From Paracoccus sp041927875 (lineage in GTDB: Bacteria; Pseudomonadota; Alphaproteobacteria; Rhodobacterales; Rhodobacteraceae): a stretch of DNA of 64,000 nucleotides. The stretch lies in the NCBI RefSeq assembly GCF_041927875.1, contig NZ_JBHFHN010000002.1, one strand, 5' to 3'. A program made the translations under genes and the position numbers. The notes below the pieces were generated by a model, which worked only from the letters and a program-made list of their open reading frames with translations, searched no databases and was not told where the DNA came from. Shown here piece by piece: positions 17,404 through 25,618 of this stretch (the first letter of the stretch is position 1; each line of letters opens with the position of its first letter).

Positions 17404-18177
17404 CTATGGCTTGGACGACAGATTGGCTGCGATCGCGGCCATCTGATCGGGCTGGCCGATCAGCGCCGCCTGTTCGCGCGATTCTGCCATCAGCATCTCG
17501 GCCCGCGGCAGATGGCGCGCCTGCCCCGCCAACCGCTTGGCGGCGCGGATCGCCGATGGGCTTTTCGCCGCGATCTCATGCGCCAATTCCAGTGCGGCGG
17601 ACAGCGGATCATCGGCCAGTTCCGTCACCAGCCCAATGTCGCGCCCGGTCTGGGCATCCACTGGCCGCGCGGTATAGGTCAGCCGTCGCAGCCAGTCATC
17701 GCGCACCAACCCCGGCAGCGTCACCATGCCGCCCATGTCGGGGATCAGGCCCCATTTCATTTCCATCACCGCCAGCCGCGTATCGGGCGCGGCGATGCGG
17801 ATGTCAGCGCCAAGCGTCAGTTGCAGACCGGCCCCGAAACAGGGGCCATGCAGCGCCGCGATCACCGGCACCGGCAGGTCGCGCCAGGCCAGTGACCAGG
17901 CCTGAAAGGCATTGGCATCGCCGTGGCTGCGCGGATGGATCAGGGCAACGGGATCGCCCGCCGCCAGGGCGGCGAAACTGACCACATCCAGACCCGAGCA
18001 GAAGCCGCGCCCCGCGCCGTGGATCACCACCACCCGCAGATCGTCGCGCGCCGCCAGATCCTGCGCTGCCGCCAGCACCCCGTCGATCATCGCCTGATCG
18101 ACCGCATTGATCTTGTCTGGCCGGTTCAGCGTGACCTGCGCCACCCCCTGATCGACCGTCACCTGAACCCGTGCCAT
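17404..18177 (-). CDS. Crotonase/enoyl-CoA hydratase family protein
   Basis: The 257-residue protein has the crotonase fold. The first oxyanion-hole segment is GRGFCSGLDVVSFAALAAGD. The second is ALHGPCFGAGLQLTLGADIRIAAPDTRLAVMEMKWGLIPDMGGMVTLPGLV. The catalytic glutamate position of classical hydratases (E in the AxxE of the GGG segment) is not evident: the sequence has FGAGLQLTLGADIR. The D in IPDMGG matches isomerase or decarboxylase-type branches. It acts on an acyl-CoA ester, but which reaction is uncertain. It lies downstream of argF on the same strand, separated by a repeat element. Confidence 0.88.
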   Translation of the reverse strand: MARVQVTVDQGVAQVTLNRPDKINAVDQAMIDGVLAAAQDLAARDDLRVVVIHGAGRGFCSGLDVVSFAALAAGDPVALIHPRSHGDANAFQAWSLAWRDLPVPVIAALHGPCFGAGLQLTLGADIRIAAPDTRLAVMEMKWGLIPDMGGMVTLPGLVRDDWLRRLTYTARPVDAQTGRDIGLVTELADDPLSAALELAHEIAAKSPSAIRAAKRLAGQARHLPRAEMLMAESREQAALIGQPDQMAAIAANLSSKP

Positions 18178-18184
18178 GCCCTGC

Positions 18185-18234
18185 CCTTTCTTCTCGGCGG
18201 AAATATCCCGGCGGTCCGGGGGCAGCGCCCCCGG
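18185..18234 (-). repeat. GC-hairpin repeat element, copy 1
   Basis: Read on the minus strand, this element is a perfect 8-bp hairpin (CCGGGGGC, 3-base loop, GCCCCCGG; plus-strand 18216-18234). A GGACCGCCGG spacer and the core GGATATTTCC-GCC-GAGAAGAAAGG (plus-strand 18185-18208) follow. The same order, hairpin then GGATATTT...AGAAGAAAGG, occurs at 42880-42935, and the core recurs at 19271 and 22549. It sits between argF and the crotonase gene. It may act as an mRNA 3'-end structure or be a REP-like element. Confidence 0.7.
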
Positions 18235-18292
18235 CCCGCTCAGGCATCAGCGCAAGGCCGGGCCTTGGGCACAAGCCCGACGTGGCGGCAGA

Positions 18293-19219
18293 TCACAGGC
18301 CCAGGCACCACCGCATGACCGCCTTTTGCGCATGCAGGCGGTTCTCGGCCTCGTCGAAGATCACCGAATGCGGGCCGTCCATGACCGCGCTTGTCGCCTC
18401 GTCGTTGCGATGCGCGGGCAGGCAGTGCATGAACAGCGCGTCGGGCTTGGCGGCGGCCATCAGCGCCTCGTTCACCTGATAGGGGCGAAGCTGGTTGTGG
18501 CGGCGTTCCTTGGCCGATTCCGGGTCGTGCATCGACACCCAAGTATCCGTCACCACCAGATCGGCGCCATCGACCGCCTTGAACGGGTCGCGTTCGATAC
18601 TGACCTTGACCCCTTTGCCGCGCGCGAAGTCGATCCATTCATGTTCGGGGTCCAGCGGTTGCGGGCCGGTAAAGGTGAAGTCGAAGCCCAGTTGCCCGGC
18701 GGCATGAAGGAAGCTGCCGCAGACATTGTTGCCATCGCCCGACCAAACCACCTTGCGCCCGGCGATCGGGCCGCGATGTTCCTCATAGGTCATCACATCC
18801 GCCATGATCTGACAGGGATGGGTGCGGTTGGTCAGGCCGTTGATCACCGGCACGCTGGCATGTTCGGCCATTTCCTGAAGCGTCGCTTCCTCGAAGGTGC
18901 GGATCATGATCAGGTCGACATAGCGCGACAGCACGCGGGCGGTGTCGGCGATGGTCTCGCCATGGCCAAGCTGCATTTCCTTGCCCGACAGAACCATGGT
19001 CTGCCCGCCCAGCTGGCGCACGCCGACGTCGAAGCTGACGCGGGTGCGGGTCGAGGGCTTTTCGAAGATCAAGGCCACCATGCGGCCCGCCAGCGGCTGT
19101 TCGTCATCGGGCGTGCCCTTGGGGCGGCCTTGGCGCGCGGATTTCATGGCGCGGGCGCTGTCCAGGATGGCGCGCAGTTCGGTGGCGGGTGTCGTGTGGA
19201 TGTCAAGAAAATGGGTCAT
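18293..19219 (-). CDS. argF: Ornithine carbamoyltransferase
   Basis: ArgF makes citrulline from ornithine and carbamoyl phosphate in arginine synthesis. The 308-residue protein has the carbamoyl phosphate motif STRTRVSFDVG, NGLTNRTHPCQIMADV, VVWSGDGNNVCGSFLHAAG and the signature HCLPAHRNDEATSAVMDGPHSVIFDEAENRLHAQKAVMRWCL. The start gives MTHFLDIHTTPATELRAIL, the usual N-terminus. It follows argD on the same strand with a 74-base gap that holds a repeat element, so argD-argF probably form a transcription unit. Confidence 0.96.
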   Translation of the reverse strand: MTHFLDIHTTPATELRAILDSARAMKSARQGRPKGTPDDEQPLAGRMVALIFEKPSTRTRVSFDVGVRQLGGQTMVLSGKEMQLGHGETIADTARVLSRYVDLIMIRTFEEATLQEMAEHASVPVINGLTNRTHPCQIMADVMTYEEHRGPIAGRKVVWSGDGNNVCGSFLHAAGQLGFDFTFTGPQPLDPEHEWIDFARGKGVKVSIERDPFKAVDGADLVVTDTWVSMHDPESAKERRHNQLRPYQVNEALMAAAKPDALFMHCLPAHRNDEATSAVMDGPHSVIFDEAENRLHAQKAVMRWCLGL

Positions 19220-19240
19220 CGTCCGGTCTTTCTGGGGGTC

Positions 19241-19293
19241 GCCGGGGGCTGTCTGCACCCGCACCCCGCGAGGATATTTGCACCAAGAAGAAA
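19241..19293 (+). repeat. GC-hairpin repeat element, copy 2 (degenerate)
   Basis: The element fills most of the argD-argF gap. A CCGGGGGCTG...GCACCCG imperfect GC dyad is followed by the core GGATATTTGCACCAAGAAGAAA (19272-19293). The core ends immediately before the argD stop codon on the opposite strand. It is related to the copies at 18185, 22549 and 42880. Confidence 0.6.
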
Positions 19294-20460
19294 TCAGCGG
19301 GTCAATTGGCGGGCCGCGGCGTCAAGGCGGCGCAGCGCCTCGGCCAGGTCGGCATCGTCGATGTTCAGCGCCGGCAGCAGGCGCAGGGTGTTGTCCGCCG
19401 CGCCGACTGTCAGGACGCCCTGATCATAGCCAGCCGCCACGATTTCGCCCGGTGCGACCTTGCATTTCAGCCCCAGCATAAGGCCCTGGCCGCGCACGGA
19501 TTCAAAGACGTCGGGGTGGCTGGCGACAAGGCCCTCAAGCCCCTGGCGGAACAGCGCGCCCTTGCGGTTGACCTCGGCCAGGAAGGCGGGATCGGCCACG
19601 ATCTGCATCACCCGCGCGCCGACCGCGCAGGCCAGCGGGTTGCCGCCATAGGTCGAGCCATGCGTGCCTGCCGTCATGCCGCTGGCGGCGCGGCGGGTGG
19701 CCAGCACGGCGCCCAGGGGGAAGCCGCCGCCGATGCCCTTGGCGACCATCATGATGTCGGGGGTCACGCCCGACCATTGATGTGCCCACAGCCGCCCGGT
19801 GCGCCCCATGCCGCATTGCACCTCATCCATGATCAGCAGCGCACCGGTGGCATCGCAGAGGTCGCGCAGCGCGCGAAGCTGGTCATCGGGCATCGGGCGG
19901 ATGCCACCTTCGCCCTGGATCGGCTCGACCATCACGGCGGCCGTGTCGGGGGTGATGGCGGCGTGCAGGGCCTCGGGGTCGCCCCAGGGCACCTGCACGA
20001 AGCCAGGCATCAGCGGGCCAAAGCCCTTGGTCATCTTTTCAGACCCCGCCGCCGCAATGGCGCCGGTGGACCGGCCGTGGAAGGCCCCCTCGAAGGCGAC
20101 GATGCGGCTGCGCGGCTGGTCGTGATCGGCCCAGTATTTGCGCGCCATCTTGATCGCCAGTTCCGCCGCCTCGGTGCCGGAATTGGTGAAGAACACCAGA
20201 TCGGCAAAGCTGCTGTCGGTCAGCGCGTTGGCCAGCTTTTCCTGTTCCTCGATCCGGTAAAGGTTCGAGACATGCCACAGCCGCCCGGCCTGTTCGGTCA
20301 GCGCAGCCACCAGGTCGGGGTTCGCATGGCCAAGCGCATTGACCGCAATGCCCGCGCCCAGATCCAGAAAGCGGCGGCCCTGATCGTCGGTCAGCCAGCT
20401 TCCCTGCCCCGAAACGAAGGTCAGGGGGGCGCGGTTATAGGTGGGCAGGACGTGGGACAT
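19294..20460 (-). CDS. argD: Acetylornithine aminotransferase
   Basis: ArgD transaminates N-acetylglutamate semialdehyde to N-acetylornithine and can often also serve the succinyl-diaminopimelate branch of lysine synthesis. The 388-residue class III aminotransferase has NSGTEAAELAIKMAR, FEGAFHGRSTGA, EPIQGEGGIRPM and LIMDEVQCGMGRTG. The PLP lysine is K241 in VAKGIGGGFPLGAV. The start chosen (MSHVLPTYNRAPLTFV) is the standard family N-terminus. The 195 bases upstream, before the ABC-2 permease, hold a short palindrome CGCCGA-TTA-TCGGCG (20556-20570) of unknown role and nothing else I recognise. Confidence 0.95.
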   Translation of the reverse strand: MSHVLPTYNRAPLTFVSGQGSWLTDDQGRRFLDLGAGIAVNALGHANPDLVAALTEQAGRLWHVSNLYRIEEQEKLANALTDSSFADLVFFTNSGTEAAELAIKMARKYWADHDQPRSRIVAFEGAFHGRSTGAIAAAGSEKMTKGFGPLMPGFVQVPWGDPEALHAAITPDTAAVMVEPIQGEGGIRPMPDDQLRALRDLCDATGALLIMDEVQCGMGRTGRLWAHQWSGVTPDIMMVAKGIGGGFPLGAVLATRRAASGMTAGTHGSTYGGNPLACAVGARVMQIVADPAFLAEVNRKGALFRQGLEGLVASHPDVFESVRGQGLMLGLKCKVAPGEIVAAGYDQGVLTVGAADNTLRLLPALNIDDADLAEALRRLDAAARQLTR

Positions 20461-20655
20461 CTGCGGTCTCCGATACGGAAAGCCCATCGGTGCCAAAGGC
20501 CGGGCGTTGCGTCAATGAGGGATGCGTCCGTTAACGCCGGACATACGGGATCGCGCGCCGATTATCGGCGTCGGGTGTCGGCGGTCAGGGCGAACGATGC
20601 GATCATGCAGCCGCCATACGACGCGGCTGTGGTTCTGTAAAGGGCTTCGCGCGGC

Positions 20656-21474
20656 TCAGGGCTTCATCCGCCAGCCGCTGTCCAGCCACCGCCAGGCGAT
20701 CAGGTTAACGATCAGCGCCGCCGCCGTGCAGACAGCAAGGCCAAGCCAGGGCGAGGCATCCGACACGCCGACAAAGCCGTAACGCGCCCCGTCGATCAGG
20801 TAGAAGACCGGGTTGGCATGGGTCAGCGTCTGAAAGGTGGGCGGCAGCGCCTGCACCGAATAGAAGGTGCCCGACAGGAACGACAGCGGCGTGATGATGA
20901 AATTGGTGATCGCCGCCATCTGGTCGAACTTGTTGGCATAGACCCCGGCGATCAGTCCCAGCCCGCCCATCAGCACTGATCCCAGGACCACGAAGCACAG
21001 CGCCCAGACCGGATGCGCGGGCGTCTGGCCCAGCAGGAACGACATGCCGATGCCGATCACCAGGGCGACGATCATCGCCCGCGCGCAGGCGCCCGCCAGA
21101 TAGCCCGCCACCAGTTCGCCCGCCGACAGCGGCGGCATCAGCGTGTCGACGATATTGCCCTGGACCTTGGCGATCACCAGCGAGGATGAGGTATTGGCGA
21201 AGGCGTTCTGGATCACCGTCATCATCAGGATGCCGGGCGCCAGGAAGGCCAGGAAGGGCACGCCCATCACCTCGCCCCGACCCTGCCCCAGGGCCAGGGC
21301 AAAGACCGCCAGGAACAGCGCCGCCGTCATCAGCGGGGCCAGCACCGTCTGTTGCCAGACCGACAGAAAGCGACGGGTTTCGCGCCAGGCCAGCGTGCGC
21401 AGCCCCAGCCAGTTGACGGCACCGAAACGGCGACTGCCCATCGGGCGATTGGTCGCGGGGATCTGGCTGTTCAT
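20656..21474 (-). CDS. ABC-2 type transporter permease
   Basis: This 272-residue membrane protein of the ABC-2 (multidrug/polysaccharide export) family has six hydrophobic segments. The family hallmark region is VYANKFDQMAAITNFIITPLSFLSGTFYSVQALPPTFQTLTHANPVFYLIDGARYGFVG. No ATPase gene is adjacent: gcrA lies upstream in the opposite direction and argD downstream. The ATP-binding partner must therefore be encoded elsewhere. Substrate is unknown. An in-frame ATG at 21441 is an alternative start. Confidence 0.88.
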   Translation of the reverse strand: MNSQIPATNRPMGSRRFGAVNWLGLRTLAWRETRRFLSVWQQTVLAPLMTAALFLAVFALALGQGRGEVMGVPFLAFLAPGILMMTVIQNAFANTSSSLVIAKVQGNIVDTLMPPLSAGELVAGYLAGACARAMIVALVIGIGMSFLLGQTPAHPVWALCFVVLGSVLMGGLGLIAGVYANKFDQMAAITNFIITPLSFLSGTFYSVQALPPTFQTLTHANPVFYLIDGARYGFVGVSDASPWLGLAVCTAAALIVNLIAWRWLDSGWRMKP

Positions 21475-21585
21475 CGCTTGGTCCTTGCCTGTGACGCCCT
21501 TGACTTGTATCTCAACCCGTCCCCCGAATAGAATAGGGGCTTGCAAGAATGTCCCCGGCCCCGTCGCCGGGATGGAAAGGCTGTC

Positions 21586-22317
21586 ATGTCCTGGACCGAT
21601 GAACGTGTCGAACTGCTGAAGAAGATGTGGGCCGAGGGCCAATCGGCCAGCCAGATCGCCAAGGAGCTTGGATCGGTCACGCGCAACGCGGTGATCGGCA
21701 AGGTTCACCGGCTGGGCCTGTCGAACCGCACCACCGGCGCCGAGCCGGAAGCCGAGCCGGTGGCGGAAAAGCCCGTCGAGAAGTCGGTCGAAAAGGCTGC
21801 CGAAGCGCCCGTCAAGGCTGCCGAGCCAGCGTCGGACAAGGCCGACCGCGCCCGTCCGGCCGACAAGCCCGCCGAAAAGACTGCCGACAAGCCCGCCCGC
21901 CCGCGCGCCGAAAAGCCCGTGACCGAGCCTGCGGCGGATCAGGACGAGGCCGACGAGGCCCCGCCGCCCTCGGGTTCGGCGGCGGCGATGGAGGCCGGGC
22001 TTGCGGCCTCGACCGGGCCGATGCCCGCCGCGCTGCGCCGCGCGCAACTGGCCGCGGGGCAGCCGCTGCCGCCGCAGCCATCCGCCAATGAGATCAGCCC
22101 CGAGGCCCTGGCCTCGGTCCGCGAGGTCGAGCGCAAGGCCCGCAAGCTGAAGCTGATGGAACTGACCGAGCGCACCTGCAAATGGCCGATCGGTGATCCG
22201 GCGACGGAACAGTTCTGGTTCTGCGGCCTGCCCTGCCAGCCCGGCAAACCCTATTGCGAGGCCCATGTAGGCGTCGCCTTCCAACCGATGAGCGCCCGCC
22301 GGGATCGCCGCCGCTAG
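21586..22317 (+). CDS. gcrA: GcrA family cell-cycle regulator
   Basis: GcrA is an alphaproteobacterial sigma70 cofactor that activates promoters carrying GANTC sites methylated by CcrM. Residues 1-46 are the conserved DNA-binding helix-turn-helix (MSWTDERVELLKKMWAEGQSASQIAKELG ... VTRNAVIGKVHRLGLSNR). The C-terminal sigma-interacting domain is ELTERTCKWPIGDP ... FWFCGLPCQPGKPYCEAHVGVAF. Between them is a linker of well over 100 residues, rich in Ala, Pro, Lys and Glu, that makes the protein 243 residues against about 170 in Caulobacter. Its last codons and stop (TAG, 22315-22317) lie inside the first unit of a 45-bp tandem repeat. Confidence 0.93.
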   Translation: MSWTDERVELLKKMWAEGQSASQIAKELGSVTRNAVIGKVHRLGLSNRTTGAEPEAEPVAEKPVEKSVEKAAEAPVKAAEPASDKADRARPADKPAEKTADKPARPRAEKPVTEPAADQDEADEAPPPSGSAAAMEAGLAASTGPMPAALRRAQLAAGQPLPPQPSANEISPEALASVREVERKARKLKLMELTERTCKWPIGDPATEQFWFCGLPCQPGKPYCEAHVGVAFQPMSARRDRRR

Positions 22318-22477
22318 GCGGCGGACCGGCAAAACGGGAGAAGCCGGGATCGCCGCCGCTAGGCGGCGGACCGGCAAAACGGAAGAAGCCGGGATCGGCG
22401 GCGGTAGGCGGCGGACCGGCAAAACGGGCGAGGCCGGGATCGGCGGCGGTAACGCCGACGCGGCCCGGCAAAGCGAA
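22298..22477. repeat. 45-bp tandem repeat array, about four units
   Basis: Units begin (GCCGGGATCG) at 22298, 22343, 22388 and 22433, exactly 45 bases apart; the fourth is diverged after about 20 bases. Units 1 and 2 each contain a perfect 7-bp inverted repeat CCGCCGC-TAG-GCGGCGG, whose loop is the gcrA stop codon in unit 1. Units 3 and 4 have lost this dyad (GGCGGCGGT). Because 45 is a multiple of three, one plus-strand frame is open through the array and would read a repeated PGSPPLGGGPAKR motif. I see no start signal for it, so I treat it as non-coding. Confidence 0.85.
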
Positions 22478-22548
22478 GGGGGTGGCGCTGCTGGGGCGCT
22501 CTGAGGGATAAGGCTGCCTTGCCCCCTTGGCCTGCGGCCTCACCCCCA

Positions 22549-22573
22549 GGATATTTCGGCCAAGAAGAAAGGG
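22549..22573 (+). repeat. GGATATTT...CAAGAAGAAAGG core element, copy 3
   Basis: Only the core of the GC-hairpin element is present (GGATATTTCGGCCAAGAAGAAAGGG), preceded by CACCCCCA and a GC-rich stretch (GGCCTGCGGCC) rather than a clean CCGGGGGC hairpin. It lies 37 bases upstream of the rimO start. The rest of the 22318-22609 gap is the tandem array plus unremarkable sequence. Confidence 0.6.
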
Positions 22574-22609
22574 CTTTCGAGGCGCGGGGCGGGGCTGTAT
22601 ACGCCCGCC

Positions 22610-23992
22610 ATGAGCCAGAACCCGCCCGATCTTCGCCCCGATCTTGCCCGCGCCCGGATCACCGAGGTCGCCCGCCCCGGCCAGCCCGTCATCGGTATGG
22701 TCAGCCTTGGCTGCCCCAAGGCCCTGGTCGATAGCGAACGCATCCTGACCCGCCTGCGGGCCGAGGGTTATGCGATCAGCGCCGATTACAAGGGCGCCGG
22801 CGCGGTGATCGTCAACACCTGCGGATTTCTGGACAGCGCCAAGGCCGAAAGTCTGGACGCCATCGGCGAGGCCCTGGCCGAGAATGGCCGGGTGATCGTC
22901 ACCGGCTGTCTGGGGGCCGAGCCGGAATACATCACCGGCGTTCACCCCAAGGTGCTGGCCGTCACCGGGCCGCAGCAATATGAACAGGTGCTGGACGCCG
23001 TTCACACCGCGCTGCCGCCTGACCCCGACCCCTTTGTCGACCTGCTGCCCGCGACCGGCGTCAAGCTGACGCCGCGCCATTACAGCTATCTGAAGATCTC
23101 CGAGGGCTGCAACCACGCCTGCAAGTTCTGCATCATCCCCGACATGCGCGGCAAGCTGGTCAGCCGACCCGCCCATGCCGTGCTGCGCGAGGCGGAAAAG
23201 CTGGTAGCCAATGGCGTGCGCGAGCTGTTGGTCATCAGTCAGGACACCAGCGCCTATGGGCTGGACCTGCGGCACGCCACGACCAACGGCCACCGCGCCC
23301 ATATCACCGATCTGGCGCGCGACCTGGGCAGCCTGGGGGCCTGGGTGCGGCTGCACTATGTCTATCCCTATCCGCATGTGCGCGACCTGATCCCGCTGAT
23401 GGCTGCCCATTCTGGAACAGGCGGCCTGGTGCTGCCCTATCTGGACATCCCCTTTCAGCACGCCCATCCCGATACGCTGAAACGCATGGCCCGCCCCGCC
23501 GCCGCTGCCAAAACCCTGGATGAGATTGCCGCCTGGCGCGCGATCTGCCCCGACCTTACGCTGCGGTCCACCTTTATCGTCGGCTACCCGGGCGAGACCG
23601 AGGCCGAGTTCCAGACCCTGCTGGACTGGCTGGACGAGGCGCAACTGGATCGCGTCGGCTGTTTCCAATATGAAAACGTCGCCGGGGCGCGGTCGAACGC
23701 CCTGCCCGACCATGTGCCGGATGAGGTCAAGGAAGACCGCTGGCACCGCTTCATGGAAAAGGCCCAGGCGATCAGCGCGGCCAAGCTGGCGGCCAAGGTC
23801 GGCAGCACCCAGCAGGTGATCGTCGATGCGGTCGATGCCGAGGGCGCGACCTGCCGCACCATGGCCGATGCGCCCGAAATCGACGGCAATCTGTTCATCG
23901 ACGAAGGGTTCGAGGGGCTGGCCCCCGGCGATCTTCTGACTGTCGAGGTCGAGGAAGCCAGCGAGTATGACCTCTGGGGCCGACCGGTCTAA
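22610..23992 (+). CDS. rimO: Ribosomal protein S12 methylthiotransferase RimO
   Basis: RimO adds a methylthio group to a conserved aspartate of ribosomal protein S12, using radical SAM chemistry. The 460 residues show the three domains in order. UPF0004 comes first, with cluster cysteines C35, C71 and C100. The radical SAM core has C167-x3-C171-x2-C174 (GCNHACKFC). A C-terminal TRAM domain ends in LTVEVEEASEYDLWGRPV. VSLGCPKALVDSE and the TRAM sequence separate it from MiaB. It is convergent with the IscA-type gene, and a 50-bp palindrome lies between the two stops. Confidence 0.95.
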   Translation: MSQNPPDLRPDLARARITEVARPGQPVIGMVSLGCPKALVDSERILTRLRAEGYAISADYKGAGAVIVNTCGFLDSAKAESLDAIGEALAENGRVIVTGCLGAEPEYITGVHPKVLAVTGPQQYEQVLDAVHTALPPDPDPFVDLLPATGVKLTPRHYSYLKISEGCNHACKFCIIPDMRGKLVSRPAHAVLREAEKLVANGVRELLVISQDTSAYGLDLRHATTNGHRAHITDLARDLGSLGAWVRLHYVYPYPHVRDLIPLMAAHSGTGGLVLPYLDIPFQHAHPDTLKRMARPAAAAKTLDEIAAWRAICPDLTLRSTFIVGYPGETEAEFQTLLDWLDEAQLDRVGCFQYENVAGARSNALPDHVPDEVKEDRWHRFMEKAQAISAAKLAAKVGSTQQVIVDAVDAEGATCRTMADAPEIDGNLFIDEGFEGLAPGDLLTVEVEEASEYDLWGRPV

Positions 23993-24000
23993 GCGTTGCT

Positions 24001-24050
24001 TGCGTATTTGGGCAAGAAAGAAGCTGCAATCTTCCTTGTGCAAATACGCA
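24001..24050. repeat. 50-bp palindromic element, copy A
   Basis: This 50-base imperfect palindrome begins TGCGTATTTG and ends CAAATACGCA (10-bp perfect outer stem). An inner GCAAGAAAGAAG / CTTCCTTGTG stem with mismatches surrounds a short centre (CTGCAAT). It sits between the convergent rimO and iscA-type genes, where the hairpin could end both transcripts. Copies B and C have the same length and layout. Confidence 0.85.
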
Positions 24051-24073
24051 CGCGGGCGGCGCCAACGGTGCTG

Positions 24074-24397
24074 TCACATGGCAAAGGACACGCCGCAGCC
24101 ACAGGAGCTGCTGGCATTCGGGTTTTCGACGACGAAGCGCGCCCCGATCAGCTCATCCGTGAAATCGATCGTCGCGCCCGACAGGAAGGGCAGCGACACC
24201 GGGTCGATCAGCACCTTCTGGCCCTCGCCCTCGATCACCAGATCATCGGCGGCGGGCTGGTCCAGGCGGATGTCATATTGAAACCCCGAACAGCCGCCGC
24301 CTTCCACCGCGACGCGCAGCGCCTGCGGGGCCTTGCCCGCGTTGATGGCGGCCAGGCGGGCAAAGGCGCGGGCGGTGACATTCGGCGGCAGGTTCAT
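24074..24397 (-). CDS. A-type iron-sulfur carrier (IscA/ErpA/HesB family)
   Basis: The 107-residue A-type carrier protein delivers or transiently holds [2Fe-2S] or [4Fe-4S] clusters. The three conserved cysteines are all present: C36 in EGGGCSGFQY, and C99 and C101 in SSSCGCGVSF. The core DDLVIEGEGQKVLIDPVSLPFLSGATIDFTDELIGARFVVENPNA is standard. The ErpA and IscA branches cannot be told apart safely without alignment; there is no isc or suf operon next to it. The divergent dgt gene starts 63 bases upstream. Confidence 0.93.
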   Translation of the reverse strand: MNLPPNVTARAFARLAAINAGKAPQALRVAVEGGGCSGFQYDIRLDQPAADDLVIEGEGQKVLIDPVSLPFLSGATIDFTDELIGARFVVENPNASSSCGCGVSFAM

Positions 24398-24460
24398 GTT
24401 GTTGTTCCCCTTTGCCTGCCAATGTAGGCTGGCAGCGGGACAGGAACAAGAAGGCCAAAG

Positions 24461-25618
24461 ATGACAGCCCCCTATGCCAGCCAGCCCGGCGACAGCCGCG
24501 GCCGACTTTACCCCGAGGACATGTCGACCTTTCGCAGCCCCTGGCAGCGCGACCGCGACCGCATCATTCATTCCAGCGCCTTCCGGCGGCTGAAGCACAA
24601 GACCCAGGTGTTCGTCGAACAGGAGGGCGCCGATTATCGCGGTGACTATTTCCGCACGCGGCTGACCCATACGATCGAGGTGGCCCAGGTTGCCCGCACC
24701 ATCGCGGGCGCGCTGAACCTTGATACCGACCTGGCCGAGACGGTGGCCCTTGCCCATGACCTTGGCCACCCGCCCTTTGGCCATACCGGCGAGGACGCCT
24801 TGGCGCGGCTGATGGAACCCTATGGCGGCTTTGACCACAACGCCCAGGCCTTGCGCATCGTCACCCGGCTGGAACGCCATTACGCACGTTTCGACGGGCT
24901 GAACCTGACCTGGGAAGCACTGGAGGGCATCGCGAAGCATAATGGCCCTGTCCTCGGCCCCCTGCCCTATGCCCTGGCCGAGGTGAACGCCGCCTGGGAT
25001 CTTGACCTCTCCACCCACGCGAGTGCCGAAGCCCAGGTCGCCGCCGTGGCCGATGACATCGCCTATAACCACCACGACCTGCATGACGGCCTGCGCGCCG
25101 GTCTGTTCATCGAGGCCGACCTGATGGACCTGCCCGTCATCGGCTCCGCCTTTGCCGAGGTCGACGCCACCTATCCCGGCCTTGACCCGATGCGCCGCCG
25201 TCACGAGGCGCTGCGCCGCATCTTCGGCATCATGGTCGAGGATGTGATCGCCGTCGCCCAGAACCGGCTGGCCGCACTGGCCCCGCGCAGCGCCGACGAT
25301 ATCCGCGCCATGGACGGGCCTGTGATCCGCTTCTCCAAGCCGCTTTACCAGAACCTCAAGGCGATCAAGGGCTTCCTGTTCACTCGCATGTATCGCGCCC
25401 CCGATGTGGTAGTCGAGCGCACCCGCGCCACGGCGATGCTGGACGCGCTGTTCCCGCTGCTGCTGGCGCGCCCCGACCTCATGCCGGCTGATTGGCAAGC
25501 CGAAGCCCTGGGCGCCGACGACACGCAGCGCGCCCGCATCGTGCTGGATTATGTTGCCGGGATGACCGACCGCTTTGCCCAGGCCGAGTGCGAGCGGCTG
25601 TGTGGCTTGAGTATTTGA
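24461..25618 (+). CDS. dgt: dGTP triphosphohydrolase-like HD-domain protein
   Basis: This 385-residue HD-domain phosphohydrolase of the dGTPase-like family splits triphosphate from deoxynucleoside triphosphates. The HD metal site is built by RLTHTIEVAQ (H), LAHDLGHPPFGHTGEDAL (HD) and later VADDIAYNHHDLHDG (D). The signature SSAFRRLKHKTQVF precedes it. Length fits the shorter alphaproteobacterial class rather than the 505-residue E. coli Dgt. The last codons (LSI-stop) are supplied by the palindromic repeat B that begins at 25608, an unusual intrusion of a repeat into a gene end. Confidence 0.9.
   Translation: MTAPYASQPGDSRGRLYPEDMSTFRSPWQRDRDRIIHSSAFRRLKHKTQVFVEQEGADYRGDYFRTRLTHTIEVAQVARTIAGALNLDTDLAETVALAHDLGHPPFGHTGEDALARLMEPYGGFDHNAQALRIVTRLERHYARFDGLNLTWEALEGIAKHNGPVLGPLPYALAEVNAAWDLDLSTHASAEAQVAAVADDIAYNHHDLHDGLRAGLFIEADLMDLPVIGSAFAEVDATYPGLDPMRRRHEALRRIFGIMVEDVIAVAQNRLAALAPRSADDIRAMDGPVIRFSKPLYQNLKAIKGFLFTRMYRAPDVVVERTRATAMLDALFPLLLARPDLMPADWQAEALGADDTQRARIVLDYVAGMTDRFAQAECERLCGLSI

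Noticed and set aside
21500..21534. TTGACT and TAGAAT before gcrA as a sigma70 promoter
   Set aside because: The spacer between the two hexamers is 23 bases, too long for a normal promoter. One of the two may be used with another partner, but I cannot say which.
22254..22511. An 85-codon frame through the 45-bp array coding a PGSPPLGGGPAKR repeat
   Set aside because: It stays open only because the period is a multiple of three. It has no ribosome binding site, overlaps gcrA in another frame and resembles no protein I know. It is kept as a repeat feature only.
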